Source: Nonomuraea helvata
Lineage (GTDB): Bacteria > Actinomycetota > Actinomycetes > Streptosporangiales > Streptosporangiaceae
DNA length: 64,000 bases
Assembly (NCBI RefSeq): GCF_039535785.1
Contig: NZ_BAAAXV010000012.1
Location: 496,001-560,000, forward strand
Direction of reading: 5' to 3'
Below, piece by piece: positions 57,542-64,000 of this stretch (within the stretch, counting starts at the first letter, position 1; each line of letters starts with the position of its first letter). Under the pieces are notes generated by a model. It was not told the origin of the DNA, did not search any database, and saw only the letters and a list, made by a program, of their open reading frames with translations. The position numbers and the translations under genes were made by a program.

Positions 57542-58924
57542 GAACAACGGTGTAACTCCTGATCATGGAGGACACCCCTGATGAGTACTGTGATCCAGGC
57601 ATCGACGGAGATCGACCTGGAGGACGCCGCGGTGGCGCGCAAGAAGCCGGAAGACTCGACGGATCGGGAGCTGGTTGCCCGGCTGGTCGATCAAGCTCGT
57701 GCCGAGGGCATGGAGCTGGTCGGTGAGAACGGGCTACTGGGCCGGCTGACCAAGCTGGTCCTGGAGTCCGCCCTGGAGGGCGAGATCACCGACCATCTCG
57801 GCCACGATAAGCACGAACGCTCCGGCAACGAGACCGGCAACACCCGCAACGGCAGCCGGTCCAAGACCGTGCTCACCGACGTCGGCCCGGTCGAGATCAG
57901 CGTGCCGCGCGATCGCGACGCCAGCTTCGAGCCGAAGATCGTGCGCAAGCGGCAGCGGCGCCTGTCCGGCGTCGATGAGATGGTCATCTCGCTGGCCGCC
58001 AAGGGCCTGACCACCGGGGAGATCTCCGCGCATTTGGCCGAGGTCTATGGCGCCGAGGTATCCAAGCAGACCATCTCCACCATCACCGACAAGGTGCTGG
58101 ACGGCATGGCCGAGTGGCAGAACCGGCCGCTCGACCCGGTCTACCCGGTGATCTTCATCGACGCCATCCACGTGAAGCTGCGCGAGGGCCAGGTCGCCAA
58201 CCGGCCGATCTACATCGCCCTGGCCGTCACCGTCGACGGCGAGCGCGACATCCTCGGGTTGTGGGCCGGCGACGGCGGCGAGGGCGCCAAGTTCTGGCTG
58301 CACGTGCTGACTGAGATCAAGAACCGCGGCGTCGGTGATGCGCTGATGGTGGTCTGCGACGGGCTGAAGGGACTGCCGCAGGCCATCGAAAGTGTCTGGC
58401 CGCAGGCGGTCGTGCAGACGTGCGTGGTGCACTTGCTGCGGGCGTCGTTCCGCTATGCCGCCCGCCAGCACTGGGACGCCGTCGCCAAGGCGCTCAAGCC
58501 CGTTTACACCGCCCCGACCGAGGCCGCCGCGCTCGAGCGCTTCTTGGAGTTCGCCGAGCTCTGGGGCGGTAAGTATCCGGCGATCGTGAAGTTGTGGGAG
58601 GACGCCTGGGCCGAGTTCGTGCCCTTCCTCAATTTCGACACCGAGATCCGCCGGGTGATCTGCTCGACCAACGCCATCGAGTCGGTCAACGCCCGGATCC
58701 GGCGGGGGGTCAAGGTCCGCGGCCACTTCCCGAACGAGCAGGCCGCGCTCAAGTGCGTCTACATGGCGATCATGAGCCTGGACCCGACAGGCAAGGGGCG
58801 CAAACGCTGGATCACCCGCTGGAAAGCCGGCCTCAACGCCTTCGCCATCACCTTCGACGGCCGGCTGACCCCGACCACCCGATAACTAATCAAGATCGAG
58901 AAACACCGTTATCTAGACAGTCCC
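57532..58924 (+). mobile_element. Second IS256-family element nested in the first
   Basis: A 1393-bp element. Ends at 57532-57553 and 58903-58924 share GGGACTGT and AACGGTGT as inverted repeats. It is flanked by an exact 8-bp duplication GCCTACCC (57524-57531 and 58925-58932), the length typical of IS256. The target is the 3' end of the preceding transposase gene. Confidence 0.9.
57581..58885 (+). CDS. IS256-family transposase of the nested element
   Basis: A 434-residue transposase with GGAGGA about 8 nt before the ATG. DDE residues lie in YPVIFIDAIHVKLREG, ALMVVCDGLKGLPQAIESVW and ICSTNAIESVNARIRRG. Also typical are HLGHDKHERSGNETGNTRNG and VPRDRDASFEPKIV. It is clearly diverged from its host transposase (different repeats, about 50 residues shorter at the N-terminus). 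It appears intact and potentially active. Confidence 0.93.
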   Translation: MSTVIQASTEIDLEDAAVARKKPEDSTDRELVARLVDQARAEGMELVGENGLLGRLTKLVLESALEGEITDHLGHDKHERSGNETGNTRNGSRSKTVLTDVGPVEISVPRDRDASFEPKIVRKRQRRLSGVDEMVISLAAKGLTTGEISAHLAEVYGAEVSKQTISTITDKVLDGMAEWQNRPLDPVYPVIFIDAIHVKLREGQVANRPIYIALAVTVDGERDILGLWAGDGGEGAKFWLHVLTEIKNRGVGDALMVVCDGLKGLPQAIESVWPQAVVQTCVVHLLRASFRYAARQHWDAVAKALKPVYTAPTEAAALERFLEFAELWGGKYPAIVKLWEDAWAEFVPFLNFDTEIRRVICSTNAIESVNARIRRGVKVRGHFPNEQAALKCVYMAIMSLDPTGKGRKRWITRWKAGLNAFAITFDGRLTPTTR

Positions 58925-58932
58925 GCCTACCC
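58925..58932. repeat. Target-site duplication, right copy
   Basis: GCCTACCC, the second copy of 57524-57531. The bases that follow (AGGACGGATCAGGTAA) are the original last codons of the interrupted transposase. Confidence 0.9.
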
Positions 58933-59126
58933 AGGACGGATCAGGTAAAGAGGGTTCTCCATCACCCAGAAAGGATCTTTACACACTTGAAGTGACAAGC
59001 TCATCTTCTCCACCACCCGCAGTGTTGAGCGCGGAAGAGAATGTCAGCGGATGCGTAGATGTCGTGTCAATGCTCGATGTGCGCCGCTTCATGAAGCATG
59101 AGAGTCCTGCTGAGGCCGTCTATGTC

Positions 59127-59165
59127 GGGGTCTTGGGACTACCCGGCCGGAATTGAACGGTAAGC
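59127..59165 (+). repeat. Probable Tn3 terminal repeat
   Basis: Begins GGGGTCTTGGGACTACCC and ends GAACGGTAAGC; the GGGGTC start, the length of 39 bp and the TAAGC inner end resemble classical Tn3 ends. Confidence 0.6.
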
Positions 59166-59230
59166 CTCCGCCGCAGGTCAGGGGGTTGCGGGCCGAGGCG
59201 TCGCGGACGGGTTGATCTCGGTTTGGGCGT

Positions 59231-59247
59231 ACCGTCTGGTAGACGGT
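59231..59247. promoter_or_regulatory. Palindrome upstream of the Tn3 transposase
   Basis: ACCGTCT-GGT-AGACGGT, perfect 7-bp arms, 25 bp before the ATG, with a further ACCGTC half-site at about 59261. It may be an operator for transposase control. Confidence 0.5.
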
Positions 59248-59272
59248 CATTGATCTCATACCGTCGCGGCTT

Positions 59273-62200
59273 ATGTCGTTTCAGTACTTGTCAGAGGAGC
59301 AGAGGGCCCGCTACCGGCGGTTCTTGACGGATCCGTCGCCGGAGGATCTGGAGCGGTTCTTCTACCTGGACGCGGACGCGTTGGCGGAGGTGGCGAAGAA
59401 GCGCGGCCCGCACAACCGGCTCGGCTGGGGTCTGCAGTGGGGGACGGCGCGGATGCTCGGCACGTTCCTGGCCGACCCTGGCGATGTCCCGCATGTGGCG
59501 GTCGACTACGTCGCCGAACAGCTTGGGGTGGCGGACCCTTCGTGTATCAAGAACTACGCGGAGCGGCTGCCGACCCAGCATGAGCACGCGCGGGAGATCC
59601 GCAAGCTGTTGGAGTTGCGGGAGTTCGTGGACGCGGAGGCGGAGCTGCGGGTGTTCGTGGCGTCGCGGGCGGCGCAGACGCGGGATTCGCGGCGGGAGCT
59701 GTTCGACCGGGCGGTGGTGTGGCTGATCGAGAACCGGGTGTTGCTGCCGGGGATCACGACGCTGGCGGCGCTGGTCACGAACGTGCGGGCGGAACAGTTG
59801 GCTGCGGTCAACGACCATCTGGTGGAGCAGACGCCGGTGGAGATGCGGCGGGAACTGCTGGAGACCCTGGTCGTGCCGACGGGCAAGAAGGTCTCGCCGT
59901 TGGAGTGGATGCGCACAGCGGTGGCGCTGTTGTCCGGGGCGGGGATGAAGGAGGCGTTGAACCGGTCGGTGGCGGTGTGGGCGTTCGGTGCGGGCGCGGT
60001 CGACGTGGGTGGGGTCGCTCCGGTGAAGCTGACGGAGCTGGCCGCCTACGGGATGTCGGCGAAGGCACCGAAGATCGGGCAGTTGAAGGGGAGCCGGCGG
60101 GTCGCGACGTTGCTGGCGACGATGCGGCATCTGGAGGGTGTGTCCGTCGATGACGCCCTGCTGCTGTTCGATCTACTGATGTCCACGAAGTTGCTGGCGA
60201 GGGCGAGCCGGGATGAGAAGAACGCCAAGCTGAAGTCTCTGCCCAAGTTGCGCAAGGCCGCGCTGCAGGCCGAGTCGGCGCTGCGAGCGGCGCTGGACAC
60301 CCCGATGACCCAGCAGGAACAGTCCCCGCAGCCCGACGACCAGGTGGTTGGGGAGAGCGCCGGGCCGGGGCCGGTGGTGCGGGAGACGACCGCGTCGGAG
60401 ATGATCGCACGGATCGCGTCGGTGGTGCCGATCGAGCAGTTGGAGGCGGCGCTCGCGGTGATCAAGGAGTTGGTGCCTCCGGCGGGTGAGGATGAGGATC
60501 TGGCGTGGCGGGCGGAGCTGACGAACCGGTTCGCCTCGGTGCGCGGGTTCGTCGAGCTGCTGGCTGACACGATCCCCTGGGGCGGTACCGACGCCGGTGC
60601 CGGCGTGATCGCGGCATTGCGAGGTCTGCCTCGCGTGCTGGCGTACGGCAAGCATGCCGGGGTGCAGCACATCGAGGCGCATAAGGATCTGGTGGCGGGG
60701 TCGTGGCGGCGGCTGGTGTATGACAATCCCGAGCTCGGCGACCGGCTGATCGACCGGCACGCCTACACCTTCTGTGTCCTGGAGGCGCTGTGGTCGGCTC
60801 TGCGCTGCAAGGATGTGTACGCCGTCGGCGCGGACAAGTCCGGCGACCCGCGGGCCAAGCTGATCCCGGACGCCCTATGGAGCGTGCACGCGCCGAGCAT
60901 CCTGACCGCACTCGGCCTTCCCGCAGACCCGGCCGAGCATCTCCGGAAACTGTCCGGCGACCTGGGCGGGATCTATCGCGAGCTGGCCGACAGCCTGGAC
61001 GCCAACCCCGCCATCACGATCAAGGACGGCCGGCTGAACCTGGCCCGGCTGGAGGCCGCCCCGCTACCGGAGGCCTACCAGGCGGTGCATGACGCGGTGA
61101 TGAACATGCTGCCGCGCATCGACTATCCGGAGTTGCTGCTGGAGGTCCACGGCCACACCGGCATGTTCGACGCGTTCACCCACATCTCCGGTTCGACGTC
61201 GCGGCGTGCGGATCTGGACATCAGCCTGACCGCGCTGATGGTGGCGCGCTCCTGCAACCTCGGCTTGGGGCCGGTGGCCAAGCCCGGCGACCCGGTGCTG
61301 GGCATCCATCGGCTGATCAGCGCGGAGAAGGGCTACTTCCACCACGAGGGCATGGGCTTGGCGTCGGGGAAGCTTATCGAGAAGCAGGCCGGCATCGACA
61401 TCGCCCGCGAGGACTGGGGCGGCGGGCTGGTCGCCTCGGCCGACGGGCTGCGGTTCGTGGTCCCGGTCCGCTCCCTGTACGGGCGGCCGAACCCGCACTA
61501 CTTCGGCCAGTCCAAACGGTCCAAGGGCGCGACGTGGCTGGCGGTCGTCTCCGATCGGGTGATGGGCCTGGGCGGGTTGCTGGTGCCGGGGACGATGCGG
61601 GACTCGCTGTTCATCCTGGACGCTTTGCACCGGCTGGACGCCAAGGAGCAGCCGGAGGTCCTGACGACGGATACGGCGTCGTATTCCGACATCGTGTTCG
61701 GGTTGTTCGCGATCTGCGGCTACCAGTTCGCGCCCCGGATCGCCGACATCAGCGACGCTCAGCAGTGGTGGATCGACCCCGCCGACGTCGGAGCGGCCGA
61801 CAAGCGCACCACCCCGGCGGCCGCCGGGTACGGACGGTTGACCGAGCTGAACCTGCGCCGGGTCAACATCGCTTTGATCAAACAGCACTGGCCGCAGATG
61901 CTCCAGGTCGCCGGATCATTGGTGACCAACAAGGTCCGCGCCTACGACCTGATCAAGATGATGACGGCCGACGGCCGCACCACCGGCCTCGGCCACGCGT
62001 TCGCCCACTACGGCCGAATTTTCAAGTCGATGCACCTGCTGCACGTCGCCCACCTGGAGGACTACCGCAGGATGATGGGCGCCCAGCTGAACGTCGGGGA
62101 GGGCCGCAACGGCCTGGCGCGGGCGGTGTTCTTCGCCCACCACGGCCAGCTGCGCAGGGGTTATGAACGCGGTATGGAGGACCAACTCGGCGCGCTCGGC

Positions 62201-62428
62201 CTCGGTTTGAACGCGATCATTTTCTGGAACAGCCTGTACATCGACGCCGCGGTGAAGAAACTCGCCGCCGGTGGCATGAAGATCGGCCCGGAGATCAGGG
62301 CTGCCTTGTCGCCGCTGCAGTGGGAACACATCAATTTCCACGGGACGTACCCGTTCAACCGGCCGGAACTGCCCGGCCGGTTGCGGGAGCTGCGCGACCC
62401 CACCGCCGCCGACGACCCGGAGCTGTGA
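59273..62428 (+). CDS. tnpA: Tn3-family transposase (second type), intact
   Basis: A 1051-residue transposase, distinct from the one at 22062. N-terminus: YLSEEQRARYRRFLTDPSPE and LGWGLQWGTARMLGTFL, the DUF4158 region. The DDE half has LLEVHGHTGMFDAFTHISGS, VLTTDTASYSDIVFGLFAIC (Asp region), AGSLVTNKVRAYDLIKMMTA and YGRIFKSMHLLHVAHLEDYR (Glu region nearby), with the RNGLARAVFFAHHGQLRRGY motif. The ending HINFHGTYPFNRPELPGRLR is normal. No truncation was seen. Confidence 0.92.
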   Translation: MSFQYLSEEQRARYRRFLTDPSPEDLERFFYLDADALAEVAKKRGPHNRLGWGLQWGTARMLGTFLADPGDVPHVAVDYVAEQLGVADPSCIKNYAERLPTQHEHAREIRKLLELREFVDAEAELRVFVASRAAQTRDSRRELFDRAVVWLIENRVLLPGITTLAALVTNVRAEQLAAVNDHLVEQTPVEMRRELLETLVVPTGKKVSPLEWMRTAVALLSGAGMKEALNRSVAVWAFGAGAVDVGGVAPVKLTELAAYGMSAKAPKIGQLKGSRRVATLLATMRHLEGVSVDDALLLFDLLMSTKLLARASRDEKNAKLKSLPKLRKAALQAESALRAALDTPMTQQEQSPQPDDQVVGESAGPGPVVRETTASEMIARIASVVPIEQLEAALAVIKELVPPAGEDEDLAWRAELTNRFASVRGFVELLADTIPWGGTDAGAGVIAALRGLPRVLAYGKHAGVQHIEAHKDLVAGSWRRLVYDNPELGDRLIDRHAYTFCVLEALWSALRCKDVYAVGADKSGDPRAKLIPDALWSVHAPSILTALGLPADPAEHLRKLSGDLGGIYRELADSLDANPAITIKDGRLNLARLEAAPLPEAYQAVHDAVMNMLPRIDYPELLLEVHGHTGMFDAFTHISGSTSRRADLDISLTALMVARSCNLGLGPVAKPGDPVLGIHRLISAEKGYFHHEGMGLASGKLIEKQAGIDIAREDWGGGLVASADGLRFVVPVRSLYGRPNPHYFGQSKRSKGATWLAVVSDRVMGLGGLLVPGTMRDSLFILDALHRLDAKEQPEVLTTDTASYSDIVFGLFAICGYQFAPRIADISDAQQWWIDPADVGAADKRTTPAAAGYGRLTELNLRRVNIALIKQHWPQMLQVAGSLVTNKVRAYDLIKMMTADGRTTGLGHAFAHYGRIFKSMHLLHVAHLEDYRRMMGAQLNVGEGRNGLARAVFFAHHGQLRRGYERGMEDQLGALGLGLNAIIFWNSLYIDAAVKKLAAGGMKIGPEIRAALSPLQWEHINFHGTYPFNRPELPGRLRELRDPTAADDPEL

Positions 62429-62701
62429 CGATCAGCGCGCCGTGGGCGCTGACTACCGGGGCTGGGGTCTGAGACTTCTCGTAGGCCTTGGCGTGCTCGG
62501 CGGAGGAGGGTGCGCCGAGGGTGGCCTCCACGACCCGCTCGGGCCTGTATCCCAGCATCTGTTCCACACCGCCGCGCGGCTCCGCTCAACGAACCGCACG
62601 ACTCGCACACCGCGTCCCCGATCGCTGCCAGCAGGGAGAGCGACGCCGCTCATGCCATCCAGGCGACCGGGCCCGCAAGGCGACCTGGGAGGCTGGTGGG
62701 C

Positions 62702-63601
62702 GTGGCAGTTGATGCGGTTGAGGAGTTCGAGCGGCACCGCTCGAAGCTGTTCGGGTTGGCCTATCGGATGCTGGGTTCGACTGAGGAGGCCGAGGACGTC
62801 GTCCAGGACGCCTTCCTGCGTTGGCATCAGGCGAGCGCTGTCGAGTCGCCGTGGGCGTGGCTGGCCAAGGTCGCCACCAACCTGTGTGTGAACCGGTTGG
62901 CGTCCGCGCGTGCGCGCCGGGAGAGCTATGTCGGTTTCTGGCTGCCGGAGCCGGTGCTGACCGCGGGCGGCGCTCTGGGCCCGCTGGAAAGCGCCGAGCA
63001 GCGGGAGCTCGTCTCGCTGGCCTTCCTGGTACTGCTGGAAAGGCTCAACCCGTTGGAGCGCGCGGTGTTCGTCCTGCGTGAAGCCTTCGACTACAGCCAT
63101 CGGGAGGTGGCCGAGGTCATCGACTCGTCCGAGGCGAACTCCCGGCAGCTGTACACCCGAGCTCGCCGGCGCCTGGCCGAGGCGCGTGGCAGTTCCGATC
63201 GCCGGGTGGACCAGGCTTGCCCCCGCGACCTGGTGGAGAGCTTCCTGGCAGCCGCGGAACAGGGGGACCTGCCAGGGTTGGAGAAGGTGCTGGCCGAGGA
63301 CGTGACCGTGTGGGTGGACGGTGGCGGCAGGGTCGGCGCTGCCCGGCGGCCCATCTCCGGCGTCTCCCAGGTGGCGCGCTACCTGGTGGGATCGTTGAGC
63401 ATCGCCGGTCAGGGGGTGAGGCTGTCGGCTACGGAGGTGAACGGCGCACTGGGGCTGCTGGCCCGGGCTGGCGAGGAACTGGTCGGCGTGCTGGTGCCGG
63501 AGACGTCGGACGGCCGGATCAGCGGGATTCGCATCATCGCCAATCCGGACAAACTCTGGTTGTCCGGGGTCGAGGAACCGGCGGACAGCCGTTGGCGCTG
63601 A
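62702..63601 (+). CDS. sigJ: SigJ-like ECF sigma factor with SnoaL-type C-terminal domain
   Basis: A 299-residue sigma factor. The GTG at 62702 (MAVDAVEEFERHRSKLFGLA) is chosen because homology starts there; longer in-frame starts add unrelated sequence. Region 2: YRMLGSTEEAEDVVQDAFLR. Region 4: LERAVFVLREAFDYSHREVA, SEANSRQLYTRARRRLAEA. Residues from about 180 form an NTF2/SnoaL-like domain (LVESFLAAAEQGDLPGLEKV, then VLAEDVTVWVDGGGR) typical of the ECF41/SigJ group, where it tunes activity instead of an anti-sigma factor. ECF41 genes usually sit beside a carboxymuconolactone or oxidoreductase gene; none is present here. Confidence 0.85.
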   Translation: MAVDAVEEFERHRSKLFGLAYRMLGSTEEAEDVVQDAFLRWHQASAVESPWAWLAKVATNLCVNRLASARARRESYVGFWLPEPVLTAGGALGPLESAEQRELVSLAFLVLLERLNPLERAVFVLREAFDYSHREVAEVIDSSEANSRQLYTRARRRLAEARGSSDRRVDQACPRDLVESFLAAAEQGDLPGLEKVLAEDVTVWVDGGGRVGAARRPISGVSQVARYLVGSLSIAGQGVRLSATEVNGALGLLARAGEELVGVLVPETSDGRISGIRIIANPDKLWLSGVEEPADSRWR

Positions 63602-63651
63602 GAAGGATCTTGATTGCAGTGAGTGCGGCTGCTCCTGGTTGCGGAGCTTCC

Positions 63652-64000
63652 TTAGCTCGTCGCCCAATCCCGGCGTCGGCGTGCGGCACGGATCTCGGCG
63701 TCGGCGACCTTGTCGTCGAGCAACGCGTACAGCTGGGTGGTCTCGGTGGAGGCGTGGCCGAGGCGGCGGCGGACGGCCTCGATGGAGACGCCGGCGTTGA
63801 TGAGTTCGGTGGCGTGGGCGTGGCGCAGCTGGTGGATGTCGATGTCGACCCTGGCGGCGGCGCAGTAGGTCTGCCAGCGGTGGTGGGCGGCGTCGTAGGA
63901 CAGCGGTCCGCCGCGGCCGTTGATGGTCGCGCGGAAAAGCGGCCCGGCGGTGTAGCCGGCGCGGGCAAGGTAGAGCTTGAGCAGGGCGACGTAGCCGCGG
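63652..64000 (-). CDS. Tyrosine site-specific recombinase, partial (5' end beyond window)
   Basis: Minus-strand codons from the right edge to TAA at 63652-63654 read GYVALLKLYLARAGYTAGPL, FRATINGRGGPLSYDAAHHR, the catalytic IDIHQLRHAHATELINAG, VRRRLGHASTETTQLYALLD (second His and nucleophile Tyr) and a basic tail. This is the catalytic domain of a phage-type integrase; the N-terminal part lies outside. Being 1.2 kb from a Tn3 transposase, it could be a TnpI-type cointegrate resolvase, or an independent integrase. Confidence 0.8.
   Translation of the reverse strand, partial: RGYVALLKLYLARAGYTAGPLFRATINGRGGPLSYDAAHHRWQTYCAAARVDIDIHQLRHAHATELINAGVSIEAVRRRLGHASTETTQLYALLDDKVADAEIRAARRRRDWATS

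Larger units (their letters stand above)
56017..58988 (+). mobile_element. IS256-family element (host copy), interrupted by a second IS
   Basis: Imperfect ends AAGTGTGGAAA (from 56017) and, inverted, AAGTGTGTAAA (to 58988), with further similarity inward (GATC..., GGGT), flank the transposase at 56090. The second IS256-type element at 57532-58924 is inserted in the last codons of the transposase. No target duplication was found at the outer ends. Confidence 0.7.
59127..64000. mobile_element. Second Tn3-family transposon, left end and transposase; right end not in window
   Basis: A GGGG-starting end at 59127-59165 is followed by a promoter region and a full-length transposase. Genes to the right are a SigJ-like sigma factor and a tyrosine recombinase, which could be passengers. 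No inverted copy of the end was found before 64000, so the true right boundary is unknown and may lie anywhere after 62428. Confidence 0.55.

Noticed and set aside
62453-63667. A 404-residue minus-strand ORF
   Set aside because: Antisense shadow of the SigJ-like gene; no protein motif seen.

Overview
The window is high-GC DNA from a filamentous-type actinomycete. Codon use, GTG starts, GTGA/ATGA gene overlaps, leaderless regulator starts and a deazaflavin (F420)-type nitroreductase all fit Streptosporangiales (Nonomuraea-like) or a close relative; the genus is inference. No rRNA, tRNA or CRISPR array was seen. The sequence is a patchwork of intact operons separated by transposons, recombinase remnants and many broken genes, typical of a plastic chromosome arm or other accessory DNA.

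Layout. 1-2060: decayed Tn3-family transposase and its terminal repeat. 2.2-4.3 kb: PadR regulator, with a perfect palindrome over its start codon, and a FAD monooxygenase. 4.5-10 kb: LysR regulator divergent from a cupin, then a tightly coupled operon of FlK-type thioesterase, DUF1537 four-carbon acid sugar kinase, PdxA2-type dehydrogenase, metal-dependent cyclase/hydrolase and TIM-barrel protein, probably an uncharacterised catabolic route. 10-12 kb: recombinase, nuclease, methyltransferase and oxidoreductase pieces. 12-14.6 kb: arsenic locus (arsI divergent from arsR-aquaporin-arsC-arsN1) with no arsenite pump. 14.8-18.4 kb: secreted carboxylesterase and small genes.

18380-25235 is a complete Tn3-family transposon with 52-bp terminal repeats (50/52 identical), a serine resolvase, a recognisable res site, a DUF4158-type transposase and a passenger cassette (PadR, secreted alpha/beta hydrolase, F420-type nitroreductase) with its own large operator. 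25.4-28 kb encodes three secreted or formerly secreted proteins, including an HNH nuclease whose signal peptide is out of frame; a decayed paralogue lies at 10.6 kb.

28.5-52.2 kb is a hemicellulose locus, most likely for xyloglucan-type polymers: GH127, GH29, GH74 (broken), GH3, a sugar ABC importer, GH42, GH36 (catalytic domain deleted), GH43, secreted GH5 with X2 module, GH2 and two LacI regulators. The substrate-binding protein, GH74 and GH36 genes all carry deletions or fusions, so the system is partly eroded.

52.3-64 kb is mobile DNA: a broken serine recombinase, a YbjQ-type gene pair, a mosaic of gene tails, an IS256-family element interrupted in its last codons by a second IS256-family element (8-bp target duplication), and another Tn3-type transposon end with transposase, followed by a SigJ-like sigma factor and a tyrosine recombinase running off the right edge.
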